DNA of 64,000 bases from Flavobacterium sp. (GTDB lineage: Bacteria > Bacteroidota > Bacteroidia > Flavobacteriales > Flavobacteriaceae), in the NCBI RefSeq assembly GCF_025352015.1, contig NZ_JANXUG010000112.1, forward strand, positions 1-64,000. The letters are read 5' to 3'. Shown here in pieces: positions 54,296 to 62,776 of this stretch (position 1 is the stretch's first letter; the number at the start of each line of letters is the position of its first letter). Under the pieces are notes generated by a model. The model was given only the letters and a program-made list of their open reading frames with translations. It did no database searches and was not told where the DNA came from. The translations under genes and the position numbers were made by a program.

Positions 54296-55186
54296 ATGAA
54301 AAATATAGTACTTTCAATTGCTTTTGCATTAACGCTTACTACGGTTGCTGCTCAAGTAAATGAGAAAGAATTACTTAAGAAAAATGAAGAAGCTGCAGCA
54401 AAATTGAAAGTTGAAAAACCAAACGGCTGGGTTAAAAAAGGAACCTTTACTCTTTTAGCAAATCAGGCAAATTTTAATAACTGGTTGGCAGGAGGACAAA
54501 GCAGTATTTCTGGGAATCTTGGCTTAAACTATGACTTTAATTACAAAAGTGATACCTGGAACTGGGACAATAAAATTATTGCAGGCTATGGCTTGACGAA
54601 ATTAAAAGACCAAAAAGTTCAAAAAACCGATGATAGATTTGTATTTAATTCACTAGCAGGCAAAAAAGCAAGTGGCGAATGGTTCTACTCCTTATTTTTT
54701 AATTTCCAAACACAGTTTGATTCAGGATTTGACTTGGTTTCAGGAATTAAAACATCTCATTTTTTCTCGCCAGCTTATTTTCAATTTGGTCCTGGTATGT
54801 TGTGGAAAAAAAATGATAATCTGAAAGTAAATATTGCTCCCGCAACCTCGAAACTCATTGTAGTTGATTCATATTTTACGGTACTCGGTCCTTCTTTTGG
54901 TGTTCAACAAGGCAAATCGACACGCTATGAATTTGGAGCAGCGCTTAATGCGTATTACAAATTTATTCTAGTTGAAAACGTCACGGTAGAAAATATTTTG
55001 AATTTGTATTCTAATTATTTACAAGACCCACAAAATATCGACCTTGATTACAATTTAAATATTGTGATGAAAATTAATAAATCGTTATCCTCAAACATAG
55101 CTTTTCAAACTATTTATGACGACAATGCTTTCCGAGGCTTTCAAACGCGTCAAGTTATCGGTTTAGGTGTCAATTATGGTTTCTAA
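54296..55186 (+). CDS. DUF3078 outer-membrane protein
   Basis: About 296 residues from the ATG at 54296; an upstream TTG start at 54269 overlaps the -7 element and is unlikely. It has a signal peptide (MKNIVLSIAFALTLTTVAAQ) and a DUF3078 body with GWVKKGTFTLLANQANFNNWLAGGQSSISGNLGLNYDFNYKSDTWNWDNKI, then barrel strands to FQTRQVIGLGVNYGF. A small outer-membrane barrel of unknown role. Confidence 0.85.
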   Translation: MKNIVLSIAFALTLTTVAAQVNEKELLKKNEEAAAKLKVEKPNGWVKKGTFTLLANQANFNNWLAGGQSSISGNLGLNYDFNYKSDTWNWDNKIIAGYGLTKLKDQKVQKTDDRFVFNSLAGKKASGEWFYSLFFNFQTQFDSGFDLVSGIKTSHFFSPAYFQFGPGMLWKKNDNLKVNIAPATSKLIVVDSYFTVLGPSFGVQQGKSTRYEFGAALNAYYKFILVENVTVENILNLYSNYLQDPQNIDLDYNLNIVMKINKSLSSNIAFQTIYDDNAFRGFQTRQVIGLGVNYGF

Positions 55187-55244
55187 TAATATGACAACTA
55201 AAAAAATTCCATCTGCAGTTTGAAACCCAACAAAAGTTTTGGTT

Positions 55245-56387
55245 TTATCTAAAAGCTTGCTCAATATCAGCTAATAAATCGTCACTATCTTCAACACCAA
55301 CACTCAATCTAACTAAATCGTCAGTAATTCCTATTGCTGCACGCATGTCCTCTGGTATGGAAGCGTGAGTCATCAAAGCGGGATGATTTGCCAAACTCTC
55401 AACACCACCAAGCGATTCAGCCAAAGTAAATACTTTTAACTTTTCTAAAAATGAAATAGCAGCCTCTTTTTTGCCCGATTTGAAGGTAAAAGAAACCATT
55501 CCACCAAAACCACTCATTTGTTTTTTGGCAATTTCATGAAACGGATGACTTGGCAATCCCGGATAATAAACAGTTTGCACTTTGTGATGATTACTTAAAA
55601 ATGCCGCAACTTTTTCGCCATTTTCACAATGTCTCTGCACGCGCAAATGCAAGGTTTTGATACCTCTTAATACCAAGAAACTATCCATAGGTCCTAATGT
55701 TGCCCCAGTTGCAAATTGCTTGAAATGCAATTCATCACCCAGTGCTTTGTCTTTTATAACTAGTGCACCAGCAATTACATCAGAATGTCCGCCAAGGTAT
55801 TTGGTAGCCGAATGCATTACAATATCTGCACCCAAATCCAAAGGTTTTTGAAGATAAGGCGTAGCAAAGGTATTATCGACCGCAAAAAGAATATTTTTTG
55901 CTTTAGTGATTTTAGCAATTTCCTGAATATCTGCCAATTTCATCAACGGATTGGTTGGCGTTTCTACCCAAACCAACTTTGTATTTTCATTGATTAATGA
56001 TTGAAATTTTGCAACATCATTCATATCCACAAAATGAAATTTAATACCACTGTCTTTGTATAATTTTGTAAATAATCGATACGTCCCGCCGTATAAATCG
56101 TCCATGGCGATTACTTCGTCACCAGCTTTAAACAATCTTAATAAACAATCGGTAGCAGCCAATCCAGATGAAAATGCCAATCCACGTGCACCATTTTCTA
56201 TTGATGCCAAAGCATCTTCCAAAGCCTGTCGCGTAGGGTTTGACGCTCGTGAATATTCGTAATCACCTACAGGTTTCCCAGGTGAAGTTTGAGCATAAGT
56301 TGAGGTTTGAAAAACAGGGGGCATCACGGCTCCAGTAACTTTTTCGTAATGTTGTTTCCCGTGGATAACTTTGGTATTAAATTTCAT
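55245..56387 (-). CDS. Trans-sulfuration PLP enzyme (cystathionine gamma-synthase or lyase type)
   Basis: The 380-residue protein has the Cys/Met metabolism PLP signature: YEYSRASNPTRQALEDALASIE, DDLYGGTYRLF, and the PLP Lys in DIVMHSATKYLGGHSDVIAGALV. The close relatives MetB and MccB cannot be separated with certainty from sequence alone, so both remain possible. It links homoserine/cysteine and methionine metabolism. Confidence 0.88.
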   Translation of the reverse strand: MKFNTKVIHGKQHYEKVTGAVMPPVFQTSTYAQTSPGKPVGDYEYSRASNPTRQALEDALASIENGARGLAFSSGLAATDCLLRLFKAGDEVIAMDDLYGGTYRLFTKLYKDSGIKFHFVDMNDVAKFQSLINENTKLVWVETPTNPLMKLADIQEIAKITKAKNILFAVDNTFATPYLQKPLDLGADIVMHSATKYLGGHSDVIAGALVIKDKALGDELHFKQFATGATLGPMDSFLVLRGIKTLHLRVQRHCENGEKVAAFLSNHHKVQTVYYPGLPSHPFHEIAKKQMSGFGGMVSFTFKSGKKEAAISFLEKLKVFTLAESLGGVESLANHPALMTHASIPEDMRAAIGITDDLVRLSVGVEDSDDLLADIEQAFR

Positions 56388-56403
56388 TTCGAGTAATTTT
56401 TGA

Positions 56404-56411
56404 CAAATATA
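56404..56411 (-). promoter_or_regulatory. Candidate -7 element for the trans-sulfuration gene
   Basis: Minus strand TATATTTG, 16 bases before the ATG at 56387. Confidence 0.5.
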
Positions 56412-56445
56412 TTTTAAATTTCTTAATGCAAAAGCTAGTTTAACG

Positions 56446-56901
56446 TTATATAAACTTTCTAATTTGCATCATGATTCCAGTGTGAACCGCTTCATGATAG
56501 TTGTTGAATTCTAATGCTTCTTTAGCATTTCTAATAGTGAAACCAGACATGGTTGTGAATTCAGAATAATCCTGAAAAATGTTAGCTACAAAATCTTTTT
56601 TAATTTGTTCTAACGTTGAAAACAACAAGAATTTAATTTCGTCAACCTCCTCTTGAGTTGCTTTGTGTTCAGGCTTGGTGCCGCGTTTGTATTTGACAAT
56701 CATATCATCTGAAACCATCATTGACAAGCCAGATAAATTATAAACCAACTGTTGTTGTACTACTATACAATGAGCAATGTTCCAAATTGAGTTGTTGCTA
56801 AATCCTTCCGGAATGGTATTTAGTTGTTCTAAAGTATGATTTTCCAGGAATCTTAAAATGACATTTCTGCTGGTTTTATTGATGTTAAAGATAGTTTCCA
56901 T
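56446..56901 (-). CDS. DinB-family protein
   Basis: The 151-residue protein has the DinB four-helix layout with the metal-type histidines in SIWNIAHCIVVQQQLVY and NYHEAVHTGIMMQIRKF. DinB-like proteins are often metal-dependent thiol-transferases or of unknown function. It is divergent from the ArsC-like gene and upstream of the trans-sulfuration gene on the same strand. Confidence 0.82.
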   Translation of the reverse strand: METIFNINKTSRNVILRFLENHTLEQLNTIPEGFSNNSIWNIAHCIVVQQQLVYNLSGLSMMVSDDMIVKYKRGTKPEHKATQEEVDEIKFLLFSTLEQIKKDFVANIFQDYSEFTTMSGFTIRNAKEALEFNNYHEAVHTGIMMQIRKFI

Positions 56902-56970
56902 TAGTTTGAATTTTTGTATAAAATTACAGATTATAACTCGAAATGAATTTTCTTTGTAAAAAGAAATCTT

Positions 56971-57324
56971 ATGACTAACAAAATTTACTATTTGGCTTCC
57001 TGCGACACGTGTCGAAAAATTATAAAATCGCTACCAAATCCTGATAGATTGGAATTCCACGATATTCGTCAAGACCCGATTACAGCGATAGAATTAGAGG
57101 AAATGCATTCACTTTCGGGAACCTATGAAGCGTTGTTCAGCAAAAAAGCACAGCTTTATAAATCGATGGATTTGAAAAACAAATCGTTGACAGAACCTGA
57201 TTTTAAAAAGTATATTTTAGAACATTACACATTTTTAAGCCGACCCGTTTTTATCCTAGACGATAAAATTTATATCGGTAACAGCCAAAAAAATATCATC
57301 GAAGTTATAAAAGCATTGTCGTAA
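56971..57324 (+). CDS. ArsC/Spx-like thioredoxin-fold reductase
   Basis: The 117-residue protein has CDTCRK (CxxC near residue 10) and the ArsC/Spx layout (FHDIRQDPITAIELEEMHSLSG ... FILDDKIYIGNSQKNIIEVIK). Members act as arsenate reductases or redox regulators; YffB-like is also possible. Its stop overlaps the next start by one base. Confidence 0.85.
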   Translation: MTNKIYYLASCDTCRKIIKSLPNPDRLEFHDIRQDPITAIELEEMHSLSGTYEALFSKKAQLYKSMDLKNKSLTEPDFKKYILEHYTFLSRPVFILDDKIYIGNSQKNIIEVIKALS

Positions 57325-58241
57325 TGTCAAAAAGAACGTGGGCATTGATTGCCGCCATGATGGTTTCGCTGATTTATGGCGTTTCGTTTACGGTCGCCAA
57401 AGATGTCATGCCGGTTTATATCAAACCTTTTGGCTTTATTTTACTACGTGTTATCGGTACTACTATATTGTTTTGGATTGTTTCTTTTTTTGGTTCAAAA
57501 GAAAAAATTCAACTTCAGGATTTTCCAAGAATAGTAGCAGCCGCTTTTTTTGGCGTGGCATTGAACATGCTGACATTCTTTAAAGGATTAAGTTTTACCA
57601 CGCCTATTTCGGCAGCAGTAATTATGGTTACCACTCCAATAATTGTGTTGATTTTGTCGGCGATTATCATAAGGGAAAAAATTAAACTTCGAAAGATTCT
57701 CGGAATTCTGCTTGGGCTTTTTGGCACTGGATTTTTAATTCTCTATGGAAAATCAATTGGCAATGCTACGAATGCGTCGCTCGGGAATTTATTGGTTTTC
57801 ATCAATGCGGTTTCGTATGCTTTTTATTTGATAGTTGTCAAAAAACTAATGGATAAATACAACGCATTCACATTCGTTAAATGGATTTATACGTTTGGTT
57901 TACTGATGGTTTTGCCTTTTGGCTGGAATGAATATCTGGAAATTCAATGGGCAGTGATTCCGGTAAATATTCTTTGGAAAATAGGTTTTGTGGTAGTATT
58001 TACAACCTTTTTCACGTATTTATTAAACCTAATTTCCATGCGGGAACTAAAGCCAACAACGGTTGCGGTCTTCATTTATCTGCAGCCTCTTTTTGCCACT
58101 GTTTTTGCTATGAGTTTAGGAAAAGACGAGTTAACATTGGTCAAAATAGTCTCGGCGGGGTTGATATTTTTTGGGGTATTTCTTGTGACGCAGAAGAAAA
58201 ATAAAAAAATTATACATAATTCTGAAAATAATAAAAAGTAA
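57324..58241 (+). CDS. EamA/DMT-family transporter
   Basis: The 305-residue protein has ten predicted membrane helices in two EamA halves (AAFFGVALNMLTFFKGLSFTTPISAAVIMVTTPIIVLILSAIIIREKIKLRKILGILLGLFGTGFLIL and LKPTTVAVFIYLQPLFATVFAMSLGKDELTLVKIVSAGLIFFGVFL). Such proteins export amino acids or metabolites; the substrate is unknown. It is translationally coupled with the ArsC-like gene. Confidence 0.9.
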   Translation: MSKRTWALIAAMMVSLIYGVSFTVAKDVMPVYIKPFGFILLRVIGTTILFWIVSFFGSKEKIQLQDFPRIVAAAFFGVALNMLTFFKGLSFTTPISAAVIMVTTPIIVLILSAIIIREKIKLRKILGILLGLFGTGFLILYGKSIGNATNASLGNLLVFINAVSYAFYLIVVKKLMDKYNAFTFVKWIYTFGLLMVLPFGWNEYLEIQWAVIPVNILWKIGFVVVFTTFFTYLLNLISMRELKPTTVAVFIYLQPLFATVFAMSLGKDELTLVKIVSAGLIFFGVFLVTQKKNKKIIHNSENNKK

Positions 58242-58291
58242 ATCATATTTGTCTTTTAAAAAAGTTAACTTTACAAATTAATAATATTCTT

Positions 58292-58711
58292 ATGTCAGGA
58301 CAAATTAAATTATTACCGAATTACTTTAAAAAAATTGGTTTGTCATTACTAATAATTACTATTTTTTTAGCAGTGATTTTAAAACTCTTTCACCCCGACG
58401 ATTTATTTAACAAGCAAATCATGGGTACACTAACTGTAGATTTTTTAATAATTATTTGTTGTATGATTATTTTTTCAAGAGACAAAATTGAAGATGAAAT
58501 GACCGTTCTTGTAAGATTAAAAGAATTTGCAGGAACATTTGCAATGATGGTTGCAACGTTAATTACTAGAAACATTATCGATATTGCTACGGGTGAAAAC
58601 CCTAAAAATTATTCAGCAACGCAACTAATATTCTTTATGTGCTCTTTACATCTGACTTTTCATTACGTAAATCTATGGAAAAACAAAAAACAAAATAATG
58701 ACAAAGAGTGA
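58292..58711 (+). CDS. Hypothetical membrane protein paired with an HTH regulator
   Basis: The 139-residue protein has about four membrane segments (LSLLIITIFLAVILKLF, TVDFLIIICCMIIF, TFAMMVATLITRNIIDI, QLIFFMCSLHLTFHYV) with a cytoplasmic FSRDKIEDEMTVLVRLK link. It is the membrane half of a two-gene unit: the following XRE gene starts inside its stop codon (GTGA overlap). Function unknown. Confidence 0.72.
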   Translation: MSGQIKLLPNYFKKIGLSLLIITIFLAVILKLFHPDDLFNKQIMGTLTVDFLIIICCMIIFSRDKIEDEMTVLVRLKEFAGTFAMMVATLITRNIIDIATGENPKNYSATQLIFFMCSLHLTFHYVNLWKNKKQNNDKE

Positions 58712-58908
58712 GAAATTATATCAAAGTAGAAAGAGCAAAATTAAATATAACTCAACAAGAGTTAGCTGATAAAGTTCAGGTGTCAAGGCAAACGATAAAT
58801 TCGATTGAAACTAAAAAATATGTACCTTCAACAATTCTGTCATTAAAAATTTCCTTATTTTTTAAAGTAACGGTTGAGCAACTTTTTGAATTGGAAGAAG
58901 AAGACTAA
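58708..58908 (+). CDS. XRE-family HTH transcriptional regulator
   Basis: The 66-residue protein from GTG 58708 is a single helix-turn-helix (LNITQQELADKVQVSRQTINSIETKKYVPSTILSLKISLFFKVTVEQLFEL), the small YozG/Cro type. It overlaps the membrane-protein gene by four bases and probably controls the pair. Confidence 0.9.
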   Translation: MRNYIKVERAKLNITQQELADKVQVSRQTINSIETKKYVPSTILSLKISLFFKVTVEQLFELEEED

Positions 58909-58941
58909 TCAAAAAACTTTCCATAAATCGTCATTTTTGGA

Positions 58942-58949
58942 TATATTTG
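58942..58949 (+). promoter_or_regulatory. Candidate -7 element for yicC
   Basis: TATATTTG, a TAnnTTTG match, 19 bases before the ATG at 58969. Confidence 0.5.
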
Positions 58950-58968
58950 AGGTCTATAAAAAACATCA

Positions 58969-59829
58969 ATGATACAATCAATGACTGGTTTTGGGAAAGC
59001 AACACTACAATTTCAAACCAAAAAAATTACAGTAGAAATTAAATCGCTAAACTCAAAAGGTTTGGATTTAAATACCAGAATGCCTTCCGTTTTTCGTGAA
59101 ATGGAATTGGGTTTGCGCAATCAGCTTTCGATACGTTTAGAGCGAGGAAAAATTGATTTTTCATTGTATATAGAAGCAACAGGCGAAGAAACTTCGTCAA
59201 AAATTAATGTGCCAATTGTTAGAGGTTATATCAACCAAATGAAAGCCGTAATTCCAAATGCTGATGAAACCGAATTGATGAAAATGGCTGTCAGAATGCC
59301 GGATGCCCTAAAAACAGAGCGCGATGAAATTGATGAAAACGAATGGGAAAAAATCCAAACAGTTATTGATGAGGCGATGCAAAACATTGCCCAATTCAGA
59401 AAAGACGAAGGCGTTTCGCTGGAAAGAGAATTCCTCCATCGTATTGCCAATATTATGACTTTAATGAACAGTGCAGTGGCGTATGATGTTGAACGCGTTG
59501 AAACTGTAAAAACAAGATTGCGTAACGCTTTGGATGAATTAAAAGAAAACGTAGATGAAAATAGATTTGAACAGGAATTGATTTTTTATCTGGAGAAATA
59601 CGATATTACCGAAGAGAAAGTACGTTTGGAAAACCATTTAAACTATTTCATCGAAACCATAGCAGGAACAGAAGCCAACGGAAGAAAATTAGGTTTCATC
59701 ACACAAGAAATGGGCAGAGAAATCAATACTATGGGTTCAAAATCCAATCATACCGAAATGCAGAAACTGGTTGTGATGATGAAAGATGAGTTGGAAAAGA
59801 TCAAGGAGCAAGTTTTGAATGTTTTGTAA
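58969..59829 (+). CDS. yicC: YicC/YloC-family endoribonuclease
   Basis: The 286-residue protein has the YicC start MIQSMTGFGKATLQFQTKKITVEIKSLNSKGLDLNTRMPSVFREME and the C-terminal DUF1732 part FIETIAGTEANGRKLGFITQEMGREINTMGSKSNHTEMQKLVVMMKDELEKIKEQVLNV. The family has endoribonuclease activity. gmk follows after a repeat. Confidence 0.94.
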   Translation: MIQSMTGFGKATLQFQTKKITVEIKSLNSKGLDLNTRMPSVFREMELGLRNQLSIRLERGKIDFSLYIEATGEETSSKINVPIVRGYINQMKAVIPNADETELMKMAVRMPDALKTERDEIDENEWEKIQTVIDEAMQNIAQFRKDEGVSLEREFLHRIANIMTLMNSAVAYDVERVETVKTRLRNALDELKENVDENRFEQELIFYLEKYDITEEKVRLENHLNYFIETIAGTEANGRKLGFITQEMGREINTMGSKSNHTEMQKLVVMMKDELEKIKEQVLNVL

Positions 59830-59832
59830 AAA

Positions 59833-59886
59833 AGTAATTAGTAACTAGTAATTAGCCTTACCCCGCTTTACTAATTACTAATTACT
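59833..59886. repeat. Inverted repeat of AGTAATTAG words before gmk
   Basis: AGTAATTAGTAACTAGTAATTAG-type text at 59833-59855 is mirrored by CTAATTACTAATTACT at 59871-59886 around CCTTACCCCGCTTTA. Part of the same text (ATTACTC-TCA-TAATCACT) recurs before nadD. It could fold in RNA. Confidence 0.6.
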
Positions 59887-59906
59887 CCTCACTAATCACT
59901 TAAAAA

Positions 59907-60479
59907 ATGAACAAAGGAAAACTACTAGTATTCTCTGCGCCATCAGGTTCAGGAAAAACCACCATAGTCAGGCATTTATTAGCGCAACCTGAACTGAATT
60001 TGGAATTCTCCATTTCGGCTGCAACACGAGAACTTCGTGGCGAAGAAGTGAATGGAAAAGATTATTATTTTATATCGATTTCCGATTTCAAAAAGCATAT
60101 CAAAGCAGATGATTTTATAGAATGGGAAGAGGTTTATCGTGATAATTTTTATGGAACACTAAAGAGTGAAATCGAGCGTATTTGGGCAAAAGGCAAAAAC
60201 GTAATTTTTGATATTGACGTATCTGGCGGATTGCGAATCAAACATAAATTCCCAGAAGAAACGTTGGCTGTTTTTGTAAAACCACCAAGTGTTGATGAAC
60301 TCAAACGTAGACTAAAAGAACGTTCCACCGAGAGCGACGATAAAATAAATATGCGCATCGCAAAAGCACACGTTGAGTTGGCAACCGCGCCGCAGTTTGA
60401 TACGGTTATTAAGAACTATGATTTGGACGTTGCGAAACAGGAAGCGTATCAGTTGGTGAAAGCATTTGTTAAGAAGTAA
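59907..60479 (+). CDS. gmk: Guanylate kinase
   Basis: The 190-residue kinase has the P-loop VFSAPSGSGKTTIVRHLL, SAATRELRGEEVNGKDYYFIS and VIFDIDVSGGLRIK. It phosphorylates GMP to GDP. A normal length and full set of motifs. It is followed by nadD, with which it shares a similar leader. Confidence 0.97.
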   Translation: MNKGKLLVFSAPSGSGKTTIVRHLLAQPELNLEFSISAATRELRGEEVNGKDYYFISISDFKKHIKADDFIEWEEVYRDNFYGTLKSEIERIWAKGKNVIFDIDVSGGLRIKHKFPEETLAVFVKPPSVDELKRRLKERSTESDDKINMRIAKAHVELATAPQFDTVIKNYDLDVAKQEAYQLVKAFVKK

Positions 60480-60504
60480 TTACTCTTCAATAATCACTAA
60501 AAAC

Positions 60505-61086
60505 ATGAAAATCGGATTGTATTTCGGAACGTTTAACCCAATTCACATTGGGCATGTTATTATTGCGAATCACATGGTTGAAAATTCTGATTTGAATCAG
60601 ATTTGGATGGTGGTTACACCACACAATCCGCTTAAACAAAAACACACATTACTTGATGATTATCAGCGCTTGCACATGGTAACTTTAGCAACGGAAGATT
60701 TCACCAAAATCAAACCTTCGGACATTGAATTTAAACTGTCACAGCCAAATTATACTGTAAATACGCTGGCACATTTAAAAGAAAAATATCCCAAAAATGA
60801 GTTCGCCTTAATTATGGGCGAAGACAATCTGAACTCGCTCCACAAGTGGAAAAACTATGAGGTGATTTTGGCAAATCATTATATTTATGTGTATCCAAGA
60901 TTAAACTCTGGCGACATGGATGGGCAGTTTATAAATCATCATAAAATTCATCATGTTGGCGCACCGTTAATGGAACTTTCATCCACATTTATCCGTGAAA
61001 GCATCAAAAACAAAAAGAATATAGCACCAATGTTACCGCATAAAGTTTGGCAGTATATCGATAGCAGTGCTTTTTACAGAAAGTGA
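60505..61086 (+). CDS. nadD: Nicotinate-nucleotide adenylyltransferase
   Basis: About 193 residues from the ATG at 60505; a TTG at 60466 lies inside gmk and would add 13 odd residues. Motifs: IGLYFGTFNPIHIGHVIIANHMVE (HIGH-like), MVVTPHNPLKQ, MGEDNLNSLHKWKN and MELSSTFIRESIKNKKNI (SSTxIR). It adenylates nicotinate mononucleotide in NAD synthesis. Confidence 0.96.
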   Translation: MKIGLYFGTFNPIHIGHVIIANHMVENSDLNQIWMVVTPHNPLKQKHTLLDDYQRLHMVTLATEDFTKIKPSDIEFKLSQPNYTVNTLAHLKEKYPKNEFALIMGEDNLNSLHKWKNYEVILANHYIYVYPRLNSGDMDGQFINHHKIHHVGAPLMELSSTFIRESIKNKKNIAPMLPHKVWQYIDSSAFYRK

Positions 61087-61088
61087 CT

Positions 61089-62633
61089 TTATTGTTTCAA
61101 AAACCGAATCGTTTTAATGATGTTTCCAAAACTTATTCTAGCGATATAACAACCATCACTTAAGCCGGAAACGTCAATTTTATTTCCAACACTTCTAGTT
61201 GAATTTAGCACTATTTCTTGACCTAAAAGAGTTACTAATTTTATAGCCGTTATGCCTTCGGAAGGCGTTATAGTTAAAATATCGGTTACGGGATTTGGAT
61301 AAATTTGTATGTTGGGAATTACATAATTTGGGATACCAAGTTCTGGATTCACGGCTATATTTAGTACAAAAGTACTCATACCATCACTATTGGAAGCAGT
61401 AACTGTATAATCGGTTGCGGGAGAAACTACAGTGGGCGTTCCACTAATCCTTCCATTAGAAGTATTAAAGAGTAAACCAGTTGGCAAAGCGGGCGAAATG
61501 GAATAACCATACGTCTTGATTTTTCTGATTTTGTTGTTGCCGTAATCACAAACAAAAACAGTGTTGGAATGGTCAATTGCAACACCCGTTGCAGAATTAA
61601 ATTGTGCCACCGTTGCAAGACCATCAGTAGCGCCAATGACTCCAGTTCCAGCATAAGTCGAGACCATTCCATCGGGTGTAATTTTTCTAATCTTATGATT
61701 TTCCTCGTCGGTTATAAATAAATTATTATTCAAATCAATTGCTACAATTGCTGGATAATAAAAACTAGCGCTTGTTCCAATACCATCTGTAGAACCAATA
61801 GTTCCTGTACCAGCAATGGTTGTAACATCGCCTATTGTACTTATTTTTCTAATTTTATTGCTATAATAATCAGCTACAAAAATACTTCCCAAAGGATCTA
61901 TACAAACTCCAGTTGCACCATTGAATTGGGCAGTTAAAACGGTTCCGTCAGCGGAACCAGCAATGCCTGTTCCCGCAAAAGTAGTCACAGTGCCGTTGGG
62001 CGTAATTTTTCTAATTTTATTATTCCCATAATCGGCGACATATAAATTATCTACAGCATCAACCGTCATTCCTGCAGGATAATAAAAACTGGCTAAAATT
62101 CCTATCCCATCAGCAGAACCAATTAAACCAGTTCCGGCAAAAGTAGAAACGGTTCCATCGGGTGTGATTTTTCGAATTTTATGATTGCTTTGATCGGATA
62201 CAAAAAGATTGTTTTGCGAATCAAAAACAGCACCATCGGGATATTTAAAACTTGCTGCAGTTCCGATTCCGTCGGCAGACCCAATTGACCCTGAACCAGC
62301 AAAAGTAGTAACATCTCTAGCGGGAGTAATTTTTCTAATTTTATGATTGCTTCTATCCACCACAAAAATATTTCCGAAACTGTCAATTGTAACAACTGTT
62401 GGTAAATTAAAACTTGCTGCTATACCATTTCCATCGGCGGAACCTACAGTTCCAGAACCAGCAAAAGTTGAAACCAAAGTTTCCGCTATAATGGCTCCTC
62501 CAGTAGCTGTTGGTATTAAGTCAGTAATTGTTTGTCCGTTTGTAAAAACATTAGGTGTCGTATAACTGATAACGGGTACTTGTGAATGAGCAACGGTTAA
62601 GCTAAATAATAATAAAATACTAATTTTATTCAT
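61089..62633 (-). CDS. T9SS-secreted protein with six NHL repeats
   Basis: The 514-residue protein has a signal peptide (MNKISILLLFSLTVAHSQ), then six NHL-type repeats of about 54 residues (from STFAGSGTVGSADG, TTFAGSGSIGSADG, STFAGTGLIGSADG, TTFAGTGIAGSADG, TTIAGTGTIGSTDG and STYAGTGVIGATDG) forming a likely six-bladed propeller. A small Ig-like domain follows (SISPALPTGLLFNTSNGRIS ... YTVTASNSDG), and the end is a type A sorting domain (IQIYPNPVTDILTI ... YIARISFGNIIKTIRFLKQ). It is exported by type IX secretion and held or released at the surface. Confidence 0.9.
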   Translation of the reverse strand: MNKISILLLFSLTVAHSQVPVISYTTPNVFTNGQTITDLIPTATGGAIIAETLVSTFAGSGTVGSADGNGIAASFNLPTVVTIDSFGNIFVVDRSNHKIRKITPARDVTTFAGSGSIGSADGIGTAASFKYPDGAVFDSQNNLFVSDQSNHKIRKITPDGTVSTFAGTGLIGSADGIGILASFYYPAGMTVDAVDNLYVADYGNNKIRKITPNGTVTTFAGTGIAGSADGTVLTAQFNGATGVCIDPLGSIFVADYYSNKIRKISTIGDVTTIAGTGTIGSTDGIGTSASFYYPAIVAIDLNNNLFITDEENHKIRKITPDGMVSTYAGTGVIGATDGLATVAQFNSATGVAIDHSNTVFVCDYGNNKIRKIKTYGYSISPALPTGLLFNTSNGRISGTPTVVSPATDYTVTASNSDGMSTFVLNIAVNPELGIPNYVIPNIQIYPNPVTDILTITPSEGITAIKLVTLLGQEIVLNSTRSVGNKIDVSGLSDGCYIARISFGNIIKTIRFLKQ

Positions 62634-62747
62634 ACAGTCTGGTTGTTAAAAGTTATACAAATGTAAATTAAAAAATAGAATAGATAAGTTCGTTAAACAG
62701 AATTGATTTAGTTAAAAAAAAAGACCAACAATTGTTTTAAAAATGAG

Positions 62748-62755
62748 TATTTTTG
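62748..62755 (+). promoter_or_regulatory. -7 element for gpsA
   Basis: TATTTTTG, a TAnnTTTG match, ends 21 bases before the ATG at 62777. An upstream TTG at 62753 lies in the element and is not a likely start. Confidence 0.5.
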
Positions 62756-62776
62756 AGAGGTAAAATTTTTTTATTT

